The notes under the pieces are model-generated. The model was not told where the DNA came from, did not search any database, and worked only from the letters and a program-made list of their open reading frames with translations. 64,000 nucleotides of DNA from Pseudomonadota bacterium. GTDB taxonomy: Bacteria; Pseudomonadota; Gammaproteobacteria; Burkholderiales; Burkholderiaceae_C. Made by a program: the position numbers and the translations under genes. Below are positions 26,700-34,901 of the stretch, piece by piece (within the stretch, counting starts at the first letter, position 1; each line of letters starts with the position of its first letter). The stretch spans positions 62,001-126,000 of the forward strand of contig JAFEEF010000036.1 in NCBI GenBank assembly GCA_018241265.1, in the 5' to 3' direction.

Positions 26700-27500
26700 C
26701 TACCGTCCGGGCGGCGCCTGGAACATCTTCTTCACCTCGCGGATGATCATGCGCGTCGGCGCGATGCCCGCGAAGAGGCGCTGCTTGTAAGTGCCCTTGT
26801 TGGTCGTCACGAACGGATCGTCCGATTCGAGCTTCGCGAGCGACTCGTCGACGACTTCCGACGGCGGCCGCCGCTCCTCGCCCAATTCGCTCTTGTAGGC
26901 GCCGCCTTTGGCGTCCAGCTCGGTCGCCGTCGGCCCCGGCAGCAGCGTTTGCACGAGGATGCCCTTGTCGCGCCACTCGCCGTGCAAGGCGAGGCTGAAA
27001 TTGTGCAGACAGGTCTTGGCGGCCGAATAGACCGCCTTGTACGGCACCGGCTGCAGCGCCGCAGGCGACGACAGGTTGACGATGAGGCTCGGCCCGAACG
27101 ACGCCAGGTCGTCGAGGTACAGCCGGCACAGCGCGATCGGCGTTCCGGCAATGAGCTGCACGAGCTCCTCGTACGTCTCCGCCGAAGTCTTCTCGAAACT
27201 GCCCCATGGTCCGCGGGCGGCGTTGTTGATCAGGATCCGGATGCGCAAGCCGGCCGCTGCCGTCGCCGCGCGCAGTTGCTGCGCGCTGCCGGGGTGCGCC
27301 AGGTCGGTCGGCACGACCAGGGTCTGGATGGCATGACGCTCGCGCAGTTCGGTCGCGAGCTTCTCCAGCAGCGCCGTGCGCCGGGCCACGAGCACGAGAT
27401 GGATCCCTTGCGCCGCCAGGCGCCGGCAGAATTCCTCGCCTATGCCCGACGATGCGCCGGTCACGAGCGCCCAGTGGCCGCGGCAGTCTTGCAGCTTCAT
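26700..27500 (-). CDS. SDR family oxidoreductase
   Basis: A 266-residue classical short-chain dehydrogenase. It has the cofactor loop TGASSGIG near residue 15, the structural NNAARG, and a catalytic Ser in VNLSSPAAL with the YxxxK pair in AVYSAAKTC. The N-terminal region (RRTALLEKLATELRE) suggests NADP preference, resembling the DltE/YqjQ-type group. The substrate is unknown. It is the last gene of a leftward set with a GMC oxidoreductase, a nitroreductase-like protein and a ThiF-like enzyme; 69 bases separate it from the GMC gene. Confidence 0.88.
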   Translation of the reverse strand: MKLQDCRGHWALVTGASSGIGEEFCRRLAAQGIHLVLVARRTALLEKLATELRERHAIQTLVVPTDLAHPGSAQQLRAATAAAGLRIRILINNAARGPWGSFEKTSAETYEELVQLIAGTPIALCRLYLDDLASFGPSLIVNLSSPAALQPVPYKAVYSAAKTCLHNFSLALHGEWRDKGILVQTLLPGPTATELDAKGGAYKSELGEERRPPSEVVDESLAKLESDDPFVTTNKGTYKQRLFAGIAPTRMIIREVKKMFQAPPGR

Positions 27501-27569
27501 TCCTACCTCCCGCTCAGTCTTGCCAGCTTCGATATCGGCACGCCGCAGCGCGGCCGGAAGCCCGGCGCA

Positions 27570-29237
27570 TCATCGGATCGCCAGGCGGTCCGCGACCCGC
27601 AGTGCATTGGCCGCGATTGTGAGGCTCGGGTTCGTCCCGCCGCTGGTCGGAAAGAAGGAGCTGTCGACGATGTGCAGGTTCTCGATGCCATGTGCCCGGT
27701 TGTCACGGTCCAGGACGCTCGTGCGCGGGTCACTGCCGAAGCGGCAGGTACCGCAGACGTGCGCGATCCGCTGATTGTTCTCCGCCTGCTTGATCAAGCG
27801 CCAGCGCCGCCCGGCGAGCACGCGTCGCATCGCGTCGCGCAAGCTCGCGATGCGCTGCACGTCGTAGCGACGGATGCGGTACTCCAGCCTGAGATCGGCT
27901 GCGTCGCCGGATGCGTCCGGCGCGCCTGCGGCCGGTACGACGCGATTGTCGGCGTACGGCAGATCCTCCAGGGTGGTCGCCAGCACGAAGCTGCGCGCGA
28001 CCATGCGACCGAGTAGGGCCATCAGCACCGGCCGCGCCACGCCGAGCAGCGGCGCCAGCCAGGGCAGCCCGCCGTCGCGCAGATCCTGCCGGAGCGACGC
28101 ATACAGCATTTCGGCCGGCGGCAGGCGGCCGAACGACTGAACGCTGCCGAGCTTCATCCCGTCGGCGGCGTAGAAGTCGTTGAACGCGAGCTCCTTGAAC
28201 CGGTTCTCCGGATCGCCGTCGACGGAACGTGCCGGCTCGATCGAATAGAGATCGACGTAGTGGCGCATCAGATGGCGGCCAACCAGGCCCGAGCGGTTGG
28301 CGAGCCCGTCCGGCCAGTCCGGCGAGGTCGACGTCAGCAGCAGCCGCGGCGTCTGCAGCGCGCCGGCCGCCAGCACGACATGGCGCGCGCGCAGGGTGAA
28401 GCGCCGACCCTCGCGCACGCAGACGACGCCGGTGACGCGCTGCCGGTCGGCCTCCAGCCGGACGACCCGGCAGTCGTCGAGCAGCCGGGCGCCGTGCTCG
28501 CGCAGCGCCGGCGCGAGGCAGATGCGGGCCGCGTCGTTCTTGCAGGCCGACGGGCACAGATAGCCCTGGCAACCTCGGCAGCCAGGCACGAACTCGCAGG
28601 CCATCGGCAGTCGATACGGATGCAGTCCGCGGCCCGACAGGAAATCGAACAGCTCGGCGCCACCCGGCGTCAGCGCCTGCGGCTCGAGCAGCCGCAGGCT
28701 GCCCGGTGGATCGGCGCGCAGCGGATCGGCCGAGCCGCGCACCCGGAACAGCGCCTCGGCCATGCCGTAGTACGGCGCCAGTTCGTCGTAGCCGAGCGGC
28801 CACGCATCGTCGAGCGCAGCGTCGTGCGCCTGCGGATGCGCCGCGCGCGGCGCGAAGTCGGACGGGAAGAAGCGCTCCATCGCCATGCCGTAGAGCGCAC
28901 TCGAGCCGCCGGTGCCGCTGCCGACGAAGGGGACGAAGGTCGTCGTGCGGCCATTGGCGGCCGTGTCGGCGATCCGGTCGATGCTGCGACCGGCAGCGCG
29001 GAACAAGCCGGTGGCCCGAGGCGTCGTCGGGTTGCCGGAGCCGCCCAGTTGCTCTTCCGGATAGGCGCCGCTCTCGGCGACGGCGCCGTTCAGATGCGAC
29101 CGCCCGCGCTCGCAGAACAGCACGCGCCAGCCCGCCTGCGCCAGCCGGTACCCGAGCGTCGACCCGCCGACGCCGGTGCCGATGACGATCGCGTCCCATT
29201 CCTCGCCGAGTGCCGCGTCGAGCTCGGGGGACGCCAT
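27570..29237 (-). CDS. GMC family oxidoreductase with Cys-rich insertion
   Basis: A 555-residue flavoenzyme. The FAD-binding Rossmann motif GTGVGGSTLGYRLA is at about residues 20-33. A Cys-rich segment at about 212-232 has five cysteines spaced C-x5-C-x2-C-x4-C-x3-C. The C-terminal GMC region has AHVCGTCRFGSDP and PTSGGTNPSLTIAANALRVAD, the usual active-site and FAD-contact blocks. It oxidises alcohol groups (sugars, sterols or polyols in the family). The cysteines could hold an Fe-S cluster or zinc (inference). ATG 29237 is the natural start just before the Rossmann fold; it follows the nitroreductase-like gene by eight bases. Confidence 0.88.
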   Translation of the reverse strand: MASPELDAALGEEWDAIVIGTGVGGSTLGYRLAQAGWRVLFCERGRSHLNGAVAESGAYPEEQLGGSGNPTTPRATGLFRAAGRSIDRIADTAANGRTTTFVPFVGSGTGGSSALYGMAMERFFPSDFAPRAAHPQAHDAALDDAWPLGYDELAPYYGMAEALFRVRGSADPLRADPPGSLRLLEPQALTPGGAELFDFLSGRGLHPYRLPMACEFVPGCRGCQGYLCPSACKNDAARICLAPALREHGARLLDDCRVVRLEADRQRVTGVVCVREGRRFTLRARHVVLAAGALQTPRLLLTSTSPDWPDGLANRSGLVGRHLMRHYVDLYSIEPARSVDGDPENRFKELAFNDFYAADGMKLGSVQSFGRLPPAEMLYASLRQDLRDGGLPWLAPLLGVARPVLMALLGRMVARSFVLATTLEDLPYADNRVVPAAGAPDASGDAADLRLEYRIRRYDVQRIASLRDAMRRVLAGRRWRLIKQAENNQRIAHVCGTCRFGSDPRTSVLDRDNRAHGIENLHIVDSSFFPTSGGTNPSLTIAANALRVADRLAIR

Positions 29238-29245
29238 GGCCGCCG

Positions 29246-30334
29246 TCAGTCGGTCCGGTGCGCAGGCGCCAGCATCAGCTCGGCCAACGGGCGCCGCAAC
29301 GAACGCGCCTCGGCCTGCGGACCAGCGCCTACGCGTCCCATGAAGACGGCCCGCGCCGCCGGCTCGGCACCGATCAGCTCGGCCAGTCGGCCTGCCAGGC
29401 GCTGGGCTGCTTCCTGCATGCCGGGCGTCGTCGAGAAGCGGCGGCCCTCGCGCACATAGCGGCCGAAGATCAGCGGCGTCAGCTCCGGCTGCATCGCCAG
29501 CTCGAGCTGCGTCGCGGTGAGCCAGAAGCGCTGCAGCGCCCGACCCGCGGCCACGTAGTCGTCGATGCCGACCGGAGGGCGCCGTGCCTGCAGCACGTAG
29601 TGCGCGGCGCAGGCGATGCCGGGCAGCAGATCCATCTGGATCCGCGGCGCGACGGTGCCGGCGAGGTAGCGATTGAAGAAGGCGATGCGGCGCCAGTCCT
29701 GCATCAGCACGCGCATCAGCTTCGCGGTCATCGGATCGACGCCGAGCGCCTGGTCCGGCACGCCGCCGGCGCTGTAGCGCGCGTTCCATTCGATGATGTC
29801 GCGGTGCACCTCGTAGGCCTCGGGCATCGTCAGGCGCAGCTTGGCGTTCGCGTACATCAGCTTGGCGGTACGCCAGCGCTCGCGGCCCTCGAGCCAGAGG
29901 ATTTCGTAGTCCTTGCCCACCGAAGCGGCGAGCGCAGCCTTCTCCGTCGCCGTGAGCGCGCGCCGCCGCATCGGCCGGCGCTGCACGCTGCGTTTCGGGA
30001 TCGCGGCGACGAGCGGATCGGCGGCCATGCCCGCGGGTTCGAAGTGCAGGTCGAAGGTCGGCGTCGTCTCCGGCAGACCGGCCCGGCGCTCCACCTGCGT
30101 CGCCAGGCCATGCGCAGTCGCGGCGATCGCGATCGTCTCGATCAGCGCGCCCAGCGAGATCTGGCTCGGATGGCCGTCGAGGTCGTAGACGCAATGGTCG
30201 CGCGTGTCGTGGCCATGCACGACGACGTGGCGCTCGCCCGCGATCTCGAAGCGCCAGGGCTGGGTGTTGTCGCCGCTCGGCGCCCAGCGGCCGAGGTCGA
30301 GGATCTGCTCCAGCACGCCGGCGGCGCGGTTCAC
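29246..30334 (-). CDS. Nitroreductase-like flavoprotein
   Basis: A 362-residue protein, longer than simple nitroreductases of about 200 residues. The N-terminal FMN-binding block LGRWAPSGDNTQPWRFEI is clear, and GALIETIAIAATAHGL and RALQRFWLTATQLELAMQP follow. It lacks recognisable membrane segments. It starts at GTG 30334, overlapping the stop of the ThiF-like gene by four bases (GTGA), so the two are translationally coupled and probably work together. ThiF-like and nitroreductase-like pairs occur in several peptide- and cofactor-modifying systems, but no peptide precursor is evident here. Substrate unknown. Confidence 0.82.
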   Translation of the reverse strand: MNRAAGVLEQILDLGRWAPSGDNTQPWRFEIAGERHVVVHGHDTRDHCVYDLDGHPSQISLGALIETIAIAATAHGLATQVERRAGLPETTPTFDLHFEPAGMAADPLVAAIPKRSVQRRPMRRRALTATEKAALAASVGKDYEILWLEGRERWRTAKLMYANAKLRLTMPEAYEVHRDIIEWNARYSAGGVPDQALGVDPMTAKLMRVLMQDWRRIAFFNRYLAGTVAPRIQMDLLPGIACAAHYVLQARRPPVGIDDYVAAGRALQRFWLTATQLELAMQPELTPLIFGRYVREGRRFSTTPGMQEAAQRLAGRLAELIGAEPAARAVFMGRVGAGPQAEARSLRRPLAELMLAPAHRTD

Positions 30335-31206
30335 TTCCCCATGCCCTTCTGCAGGAAGCGGCGCCGCACGATCTTCATCGCCAGGCGCTGGATCGGATGC
30401 CGGTTGCCGCCCGGGCGCCAGGTGTGGACGAGCTTGTTGCGATAGGCGTCGAAGTGCACGCCGCGCGGTGCCGCGATCACGCGGCCGCGCCCGAGCAGGA
30501 TCTTCAGCGCCTCGGTGGCGGCGACGCCGGCGCAGATCTGGCACGCCATCGCCGTCGACGGCCCGCGCCGCTCGGACAGATTGGCCGCGGTCGGGTCGAC
30601 GAGATAGGCGCCGTGCAGTGCCGCCGGCGCAACGCCGACGAGGAAGCGCACCGCCTTCTCCTCGTCCGGCAGGTCGCCCCACTGGAAATACTCCTCGAAC
30701 GTCATCTGCCCGGGCATGAAGGTCAGAAGGCCTGCGCCCATCCCGAGCGGCGCGACCGTGACCGCCGGAATGCGGCGCTCGGCGCAAGCCGCGAAGGTCG
30801 CCTGGCGGATCGAGAAGACGAAGAAGTCGAGGCCGTCGACATACAGGTCGACGCCATCGAGAAACTCGGGCAGGTTCTCGCGCGTCAGGCCCTGCGGGAA
30901 GACCTTGATGTCGAGCTCGGGGTTGATGTCGCGGGCCATCGCGGCCAGCGTCTCGGCCTTGGGCTTGCCGAGCGTCGACACCATCGCGCCGACCTGCCGG
31001 TTGAAGTTGGCGACATCGAAGGTATCGAGGTCGGCGATGTGGAACGCGCCGACGCCGAGCCGCGCCAACGTCAGCAGATGCACGCCGCCGACCCCGCCCA
31101 TGCCGGCGATCGCGATGCGCTTGCCGCGCAGCCGCTCCTGCTCTTCCCGCGTGACCCAGCCGATGTTGCGCGCGAAGGCCTGCTGATAGGAAAACGTAGA
31201 GGCCAT
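30331..31206 (-). CDS. ThiF family adenylyltransferase (E1-like)
   Basis: A 291-residue single-domain E1-like enzyme. The nucleotide-binding loop IAGMGGVGGVHLLTLARLGVG is at about residues 33-53, followed by IADLDTFDVANFNRQ with the Asp pair and the Arg70-Gln71 finger used to adenylate a C-terminal carboxylate. DLYVDGLDFFVFSIR and a late ICAGVAATEALKILLGRG match the family. No ubiquitin-like, ThiS or MoaD partner is encoded nearby, so the acceptor protein or small molecule is unknown. It is first in the leftward four-gene set; ATG 31206 immediately precedes the conserved region. Confidence 0.87.
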   Translation of the reverse strand: MASTFSYQQAFARNIGWVTREEQERLRGKRIAIAGMGGVGGVHLLTLARLGVGAFHIADLDTFDVANFNRQVGAMVSTLGKPKAETLAAMARDINPELDIKVFPQGLTRENLPEFLDGVDLYVDGLDFFVFSIRQATFAACAERRIPAVTVAPLGMGAGLLTFMPGQMTFEEYFQWGDLPDEEKAVRFLVGVAPAALHGAYLVDPTAANLSERRGPSTAMACQICAGVAATEALKILLGRGRVIAAPRGVHFDAYRNKLVHTWRPGGNRHPIQRLAMKIVRRRFLQKGMGK

Positions 31207-31679
31207 GGACAGCCGCACTGAGTGGGCCGCCATTATGGGTGCAGGCCGCGACGCCGCCATCGTGCGATTTGCGCCTGCTTTCGAGTGGAAATCCGAGGTT
31301 GGCCGCGGGCCGGCGCAGACGGCGCCCGACCCCCCACGTCTGAGGCCCGTGCTGCCGGGCGCGTGCAACCTGCTGAGCTACACTGCCGCCGGCTTTGCGC
31401 GCCGGCGGTCGATCGAAGCCGGAATGCCTGCGGCCCGCGCGGTGCGGAAGGCGGCCGCGCAGCCCGCACGGAGCAGCTCGCCGAGTGCAGCGGCGTGGAT
31501 TCCTGCTCATTGCACCGTTGTGCCGGCGATCCGCCGAGGCAGGAATTGCAAACCGCTGTGACATCATCATGCACTGACCAGAACGCGACTCCGGCCTGCC
31601 TATGCAGGCGCGCCTGCGCGCGGTGCCGGGTCAGCGACAGGCGCGATCCGGTACGTACTCCACAGAGGAAGGAAGCAAA
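31207..31679. other. Divergent control region of the EPS operon and the ThiF operon
   Basis: About 470 non-coding bases between leftward ThiF and the rightward EPS operon. It has a strong GC-rich hairpin at 31386-31408. A weak -35-like TTGCAA lies at 31548, without a clear -10. A good ribosome binding site (AGGAAGGAAG) precedes the GTG start at 31680. Frames crossing it look like noise. No sigma-54 site of correct spacing was found. Confidence 0.6.
31386..31408. repeat. GC-rich inverted repeat
   Basis: CCGCCGGC and GCCGGCGG form a perfect 8-base stem around a 7-base loop in the divergent control region. No T-run follows, so it may be an RNA leader structure or an operator rather than a terminator. 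Confidence 0.45.
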
Positions 31680-32309
31680 GTGAAAGTCGTTCCAGCACTG
31701 TTCAAGCGAGCGGTCGGTTGGGTCGTCATGGGGCTTCTGTTCGGCCTGCTGGCCGCCTGCGCGAGCACGAGCTATCCCCCGGCGCCGACGAACGCCGCGT
31801 CCGACGCTTACAGCTACGTGATCGGCGCCGGCGACAACGTCAACATCATCGTCTGGCGCAATCCCGAGCTCTCGATGAGCGTCCCGGTGCGGCCCGACGG
31901 CAAGATCTCGACGCCGCTGGTCGACGAGCTCGTCGCGCAGGGCAAGAACTCGGTCGAGCTGGCGCGCGACCTCGAGAAGATCCTCGCCAAGTACGTGCGC
32001 GATCCCGTCGTGACGGTGGTCGTGACCAGCTTCGTCGGCCCCTACAGCGAGCAGATCCGCGTCGTCGGCGAAGCGACCAAGCCCCAGGTGCTGTCGTACA
32101 AGCAGAACATGACCCTGCTCGACGTGATGATCGCGGTCGGCGGGCTGACGGACTTCGCCGCCGGCAACAGCGCGACCATCCTGCGCAGCACCGAAGGCGG
32201 CAAGCAGTACTCGGTGCGCCTGAAGGACCTGGTCCGCCGCGGCGATATCTCGGCCAATGTCGAGATGCGTCCAGGCGACATCCTGATCATTCCGCAGAGC
32301 TTCTTCTGA
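31680..32309 (+). CDS. XrtA-associated polysaccharide export lipoprotein (Wza/EpsE-like)
   Basis: A 209-residue outer-membrane lipoprotein starting at GTG 31680, which has AGGAAGGAAG just upstream. The lipobox LLAAC places Cys27 at the mature N-terminus. A Poly_export domain (YVIGAGDNVNIIVWRNPELS, about 50-125) and a SLBB domain (IRVVGEATKPQVLSYKQNM) follow. It is shorter than Wza and lacks the C-terminal membrane-spanning helix, as in the PEP-CTERM export family (TIGR03027). First gene of the long EPS operon; the pore partner is probably the beta-barrel protein at 34902. Confidence 0.93.
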   Translation: MKVVPALFKRAVGWVVMGLLFGLLAACASTSYPPAPTNAASDAYSYVIGAGDNVNIIVWRNPELSMSVPVRPDGKISTPLVDELVAQGKNSVELARDLEKILAKYVRDPVVTVVVTSFVGPYSEQIRVVGEATKPQVLSYKQNMTLLDVMIAVGGLTDFAAGNSATILRSTEGGKQYSVRLKDLVRRGDISANVEMRPGDILIIPQSFF

Positions 32310-32355
32310 CGCCGGCCGGCAGGGCCGCGGCACAGCGCGATACGAGACGAACGGA

Positions 32356-33942
32356 ATGGAAGAGCTAGTCGAACAGGTACTGACCGTCGTGCGCGGCATG
32401 TGGCGCTTCCGCTGGAGCGCCATGGCCGTCGCCTGGGTCGTCGCGATCATCGGCGTCGGCGTGGTGCTGAAGATCCCCGACCAGTACGAAGCCAGCGCGC
32501 GCATCTACGTCGACACCCAGTCGATCCTGAAGCCCTTGATGTCGGGCCTGGCGGTGCAGCCCAACGTCGAGCAGCAGGTCATCATGCTGAGCCGCACGCT
32601 GATCAGCCGGCCGAACGTCGAGAAGCTCGTGCGCATGGCCGACCTCGACCTGAAGAACGATTCGCGCGCCAAGCAGGAAGCGCTGATCGAGAAGCTGATG
32701 GACACGCTCGAGATCAAGAGCACCGCGCGCGACAACCTCTACACGCTGTCGTTCAAGGATCCCGATCCGGCCAAGGCGCAGCGCGTGATCCAGTCGCTGG
32801 TGTCGATCTTCGTCGAGTCGAGCCTGGGCGCGTCGCGCAAGGACACGCAGTCGGCCAAGTTCTTCATCAACGAGCAGATCAAGAGCTACGAATCCAAGCT
32901 CGAGGAAGCCGAAGCGCGCCTGAAGGACTTCCGGCTCCGCAACATCGACCTGCAGACGGCGGACGGCCGCGACTCGGCCGCGCGGCTCGGCGACCTGAGT
33001 GCCCAGCTCGACCAGGCGCGCCTCGAATTGCGCGAGGCCGAGACCGCGCGCGATGCCGCCAGGACGCAGCTCGCGGCCGAGAGATCCCAGACCGGCGACG
33101 CCGCCACCAGGAGCCTGCTCGAGGAATCGGCGCTGTCGGTGTCGACGCCGGAGATCGACTCGCGCATCCAGGACCAGAAGAAGAACCTCGACGCGTTGCT
33201 GCAGCGCTTCACCGAAGCCCATCCGGACATCATCAACGCACGGCACCTGATCAAGGAACTGGAAGACCAGAAGAAGAAGGAAGTCGCCGAGAAGCGCAAG
33301 CTCGCGCTCGCCGCCTCGGGCGTGCCGGGCGGTGCGGGCAATTCGCTCGCCTACCAGGAGCTGAACCGGGTGCTGGCGACCTCCGAGGTCCAGGTCGCCG
33401 CGCTGCGCGCCCGCGTCGAGGAGTACTCGGCCCGCTACGAGTCGGCCCGCAAGCTGCTGAAGACGGCACCGCAGCTGGAGGCCGAGGCCGCCCAGCTCAA
33501 TCGCGACTACGAGATCAACAAGAAGAACTACGAGACGCTGGTGGCGCGGCGCGAGTCGGCCGAGATGACCGGCGACCTCGACGTCGCCTCGGGCGTCGCC
33601 GATTTCCGCCTGATCGATCCGCCGCGCACCTCCGCCAAGCCGGTGTCGCCGAACCGCCTGCTGCTGTTCCCGATCGCGCTGATCGCCGGCCTCGCGGCCG
33701 GGCTGTTCACGGCCTTCGCGTTCAGCCAGATGCGGCCGGTGTTCCACCAGGCTTCCGACCTGCGCACGTCGATCGACCTGCCGCTGCTCGGCGTCGTGTC
33801 GCGCGTGCTGACGGATGTCGAGAAGCGCCGCGAGCGCGTCGACCTCGTGCGCTTCTCGATCGCTTCGGGCAGCCTCGTCGGCGTCTTCATGATCGGCTTG
33901 ATCGCTTTGTCCCTGATGACCAGCCGGGGCGTGACTCCATGA
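32356..33942 (+). CDS. XrtA-associated polysaccharide chain-length determinant (Wzz/GumC-like)
   Basis: A 528-residue inner-membrane co-polymerase. A Wzz domain with a membrane helix near residues 20-40 is followed by a long periplasmic coiled coil (about 150-400, rich in Glu, Arg and Ala). A GNVR-like region near ASGVADFRLIDPPRTSAKPVSPN precedes a second helix near 435-455, and a third hydrophobic stretch lies at the C-terminus. It has no kinase domain; that is the separate next gene, which overlaps by four bases (ATGA). It fits TIGR03007. Confidence 0.93.
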   Translation: MEELVEQVLTVVRGMWRFRWSAMAVAWVVAIIGVGVVLKIPDQYEASARIYVDTQSILKPLMSGLAVQPNVEQQVIMLSRTLISRPNVEKLVRMADLDLKNDSRAKQEALIEKLMDTLEIKSTARDNLYTLSFKDPDPAKAQRVIQSLVSIFVESSLGASRKDTQSAKFFINEQIKSYESKLEEAEARLKDFRLRNIDLQTADGRDSAARLGDLSAQLDQARLELREAETARDAARTQLAAERSQTGDAATRSLLEESALSVSTPEIDSRIQDQKKNLDALLQRFTEAHPDIINARHLIKELEDQKKKEVAEKRKLALAASGVPGGAGNSLAYQELNRVLATSEVQVAALRARVEEYSARYESARKLLKTAPQLEAEAAQLNRDYEINKKNYETLVARRESAEMTGDLDVASGVADFRLIDPPRTSAKPVSPNRLLLFPIALIAGLAAGLFTAFAFSQMRPVFHQASDLRTSIDLPLLGVVSRVLTDVEKRRERVDLVRFSIASGSLVGVFMIGLIALSLMTSRGVTP

Positions 33943-34901
33943 GCAGTCTGATCGAACAGGCCGCCGAACGCCTCGCGCAGTTGCGCGAGGCCGGCGCCGA
34001 GCAACTTGCGCCGCCTCCGGCCCCGCGCCCTGCCCTGCAGCCGGTGGTGCCGGTGACGCCGCCACGGCCGATCGAGCCCGAGAGCGCCAACGCCCCCGCC
34101 GTGGTCGCCGCGCCGGCCGTCGTCTCCAAGCAGGTCGCCCTGAACCTCGAGAAGCTGACGGCCGAAGGCTTCGTCACGCCGAACGCGCCGCGCTCGCACC
34201 GCGCCGAGCAATACCGCGTCATCAAGCGCCCGCTGATCAAGAACGCGATGGGCCAGGGTGCCGCGCCGATCACGCACGGCAACCTCATCATGGTGACGAG
34301 CGCGCTGGCCGGCGAAGGCAAGAGCTTCACGTCGATCAATCTCGCGATGAGCATCGCGGCCGAGCTCGACAACACCGTGATGCTGGTCGACGCCGACGTG
34401 GCGCGCCCGTCGGTGCTGCGCATGCTCGGCCTGCCGCAGAGCGCCGGGCTGCTCGACATCCTCGAAGGCAAGGCCGACGTCTCGAGCACGCTGCTGAAGA
34501 CCAACATCGACAAGCTGTCGGTGCTGCCGGCGGGCACGCGCCATGCACGTGCCACCGAACTGCTCGCGAGCGAGGCGATGCGTCAGCTGCTCGACGACAT
34601 GGCGAGCCGCTACTCGGACCGCATCATCATCTTCGACTCGCCGCCGCTGCTGCTCACCACCGAGTCGCGCGTGCTGGCATCGAACATGGGACAGATCGTC
34701 GTCGTCGTGCAGGCCGACCGGACCTTGCAGGCCGACGTCGAGCATGCGCTGTCGACGATCGAAGCCTGCCCGGTGAAGATGATGCTGCTCAACCAGGCGC
34801 GCACCGATTCGAAGGCCGGCTACGGCTACGGTTACGGCTACGGCTACGGCTACGGGTACGGCTCGGAAGCCGATGCCCCGGCGGAGTCGGCCGCGTCCTG
34901 A
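33939..34901 (+). CDS. XrtA-associated tyrosine autokinase (BY-kinase)
   Basis: A 320-residue cytoplasmic kinase of the PEP-CTERM tyrosine kinase family (TIGR03018). After a Pro/Ala-rich tail, the kinase core carries Walker A SALAGEGKS (121-129), Walker A' MLVDADVARPS (148-158) and Walker B IIFDSPP. The C-terminus ends in seven Gly-Tyr units (294-308), the tyrosine cluster that is autophosphorylated in such kinases. It should pair with the membrane chain-length protein just upstream. The low-molecular-weight phosphatase at 20545 is the probable antagonist. Confidence 0.94.
   Translation: MSSLIEQAAERLAQLREAGAEQLAPPPAPRPALQPVVPVTPPRPIEPESANAPAVVAAPAVVSKQVALNLEKLTAEGFVTPNAPRSHRAEQYRVIKRPLIKNAMGQGAAPITHGNLIMVTSALAGEGKSFTSINLAMSIAAELDNTVMLVDADVARPSVLRMLGLPQSAGLLDILEGKADVSSTLLKTNIDKLSVLPAGTRHARATELLASEAMRQLLDDMASRYSDRIIIFDSPPLLLTTESRVLASNMGQIVVVVQADRTLQADVEHALSTIEACPVKMMLLNQARTDSKAGYGYGYGYGYGYGYGSEADAPAESAAS
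34818..34862 (+). repeat. GGCTAC hexanucleotide tandem repeat inside the tyrosine kinase gene
   Basis: Seven near-perfect copies of GGCTAC encode the Gly-Tyr tail of the kinase. Two copies have silent third-position changes (GGT, GGG). Copy number could change by replication slippage in frame, altering the number of phosphorylatable tyrosines. Confidence 0.85.

Noticed and set aside
26700..31206. Azole-type (TOMM) peptide cluster
   Set aside because: ThiF-like and nitroreductase-like genes are present, but no YcaO cyclodehydratase and no precursor peptide were found in the flanking DNA.
31340..31385. tRNA-like stretch on the minus strand (GTGTAGCTCAGCAGGTTG)
   Set aside because: It resembles the D-arm of some tRNAs, but no acceptor stem, 7-base anticodon loop with U33 or GTTCGA T-loop can be placed. 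Possibly chance or a fragment.
31550..31570. CRP-like site (TGTGA) before the EPS operon
   Set aside because: The second half-site does not match TCACA at the needed spacing.
34818..34862. Short-repeat array as CRISPR
   Set aside because: Units are 6 bases, contiguous and coding; there are no spacers.
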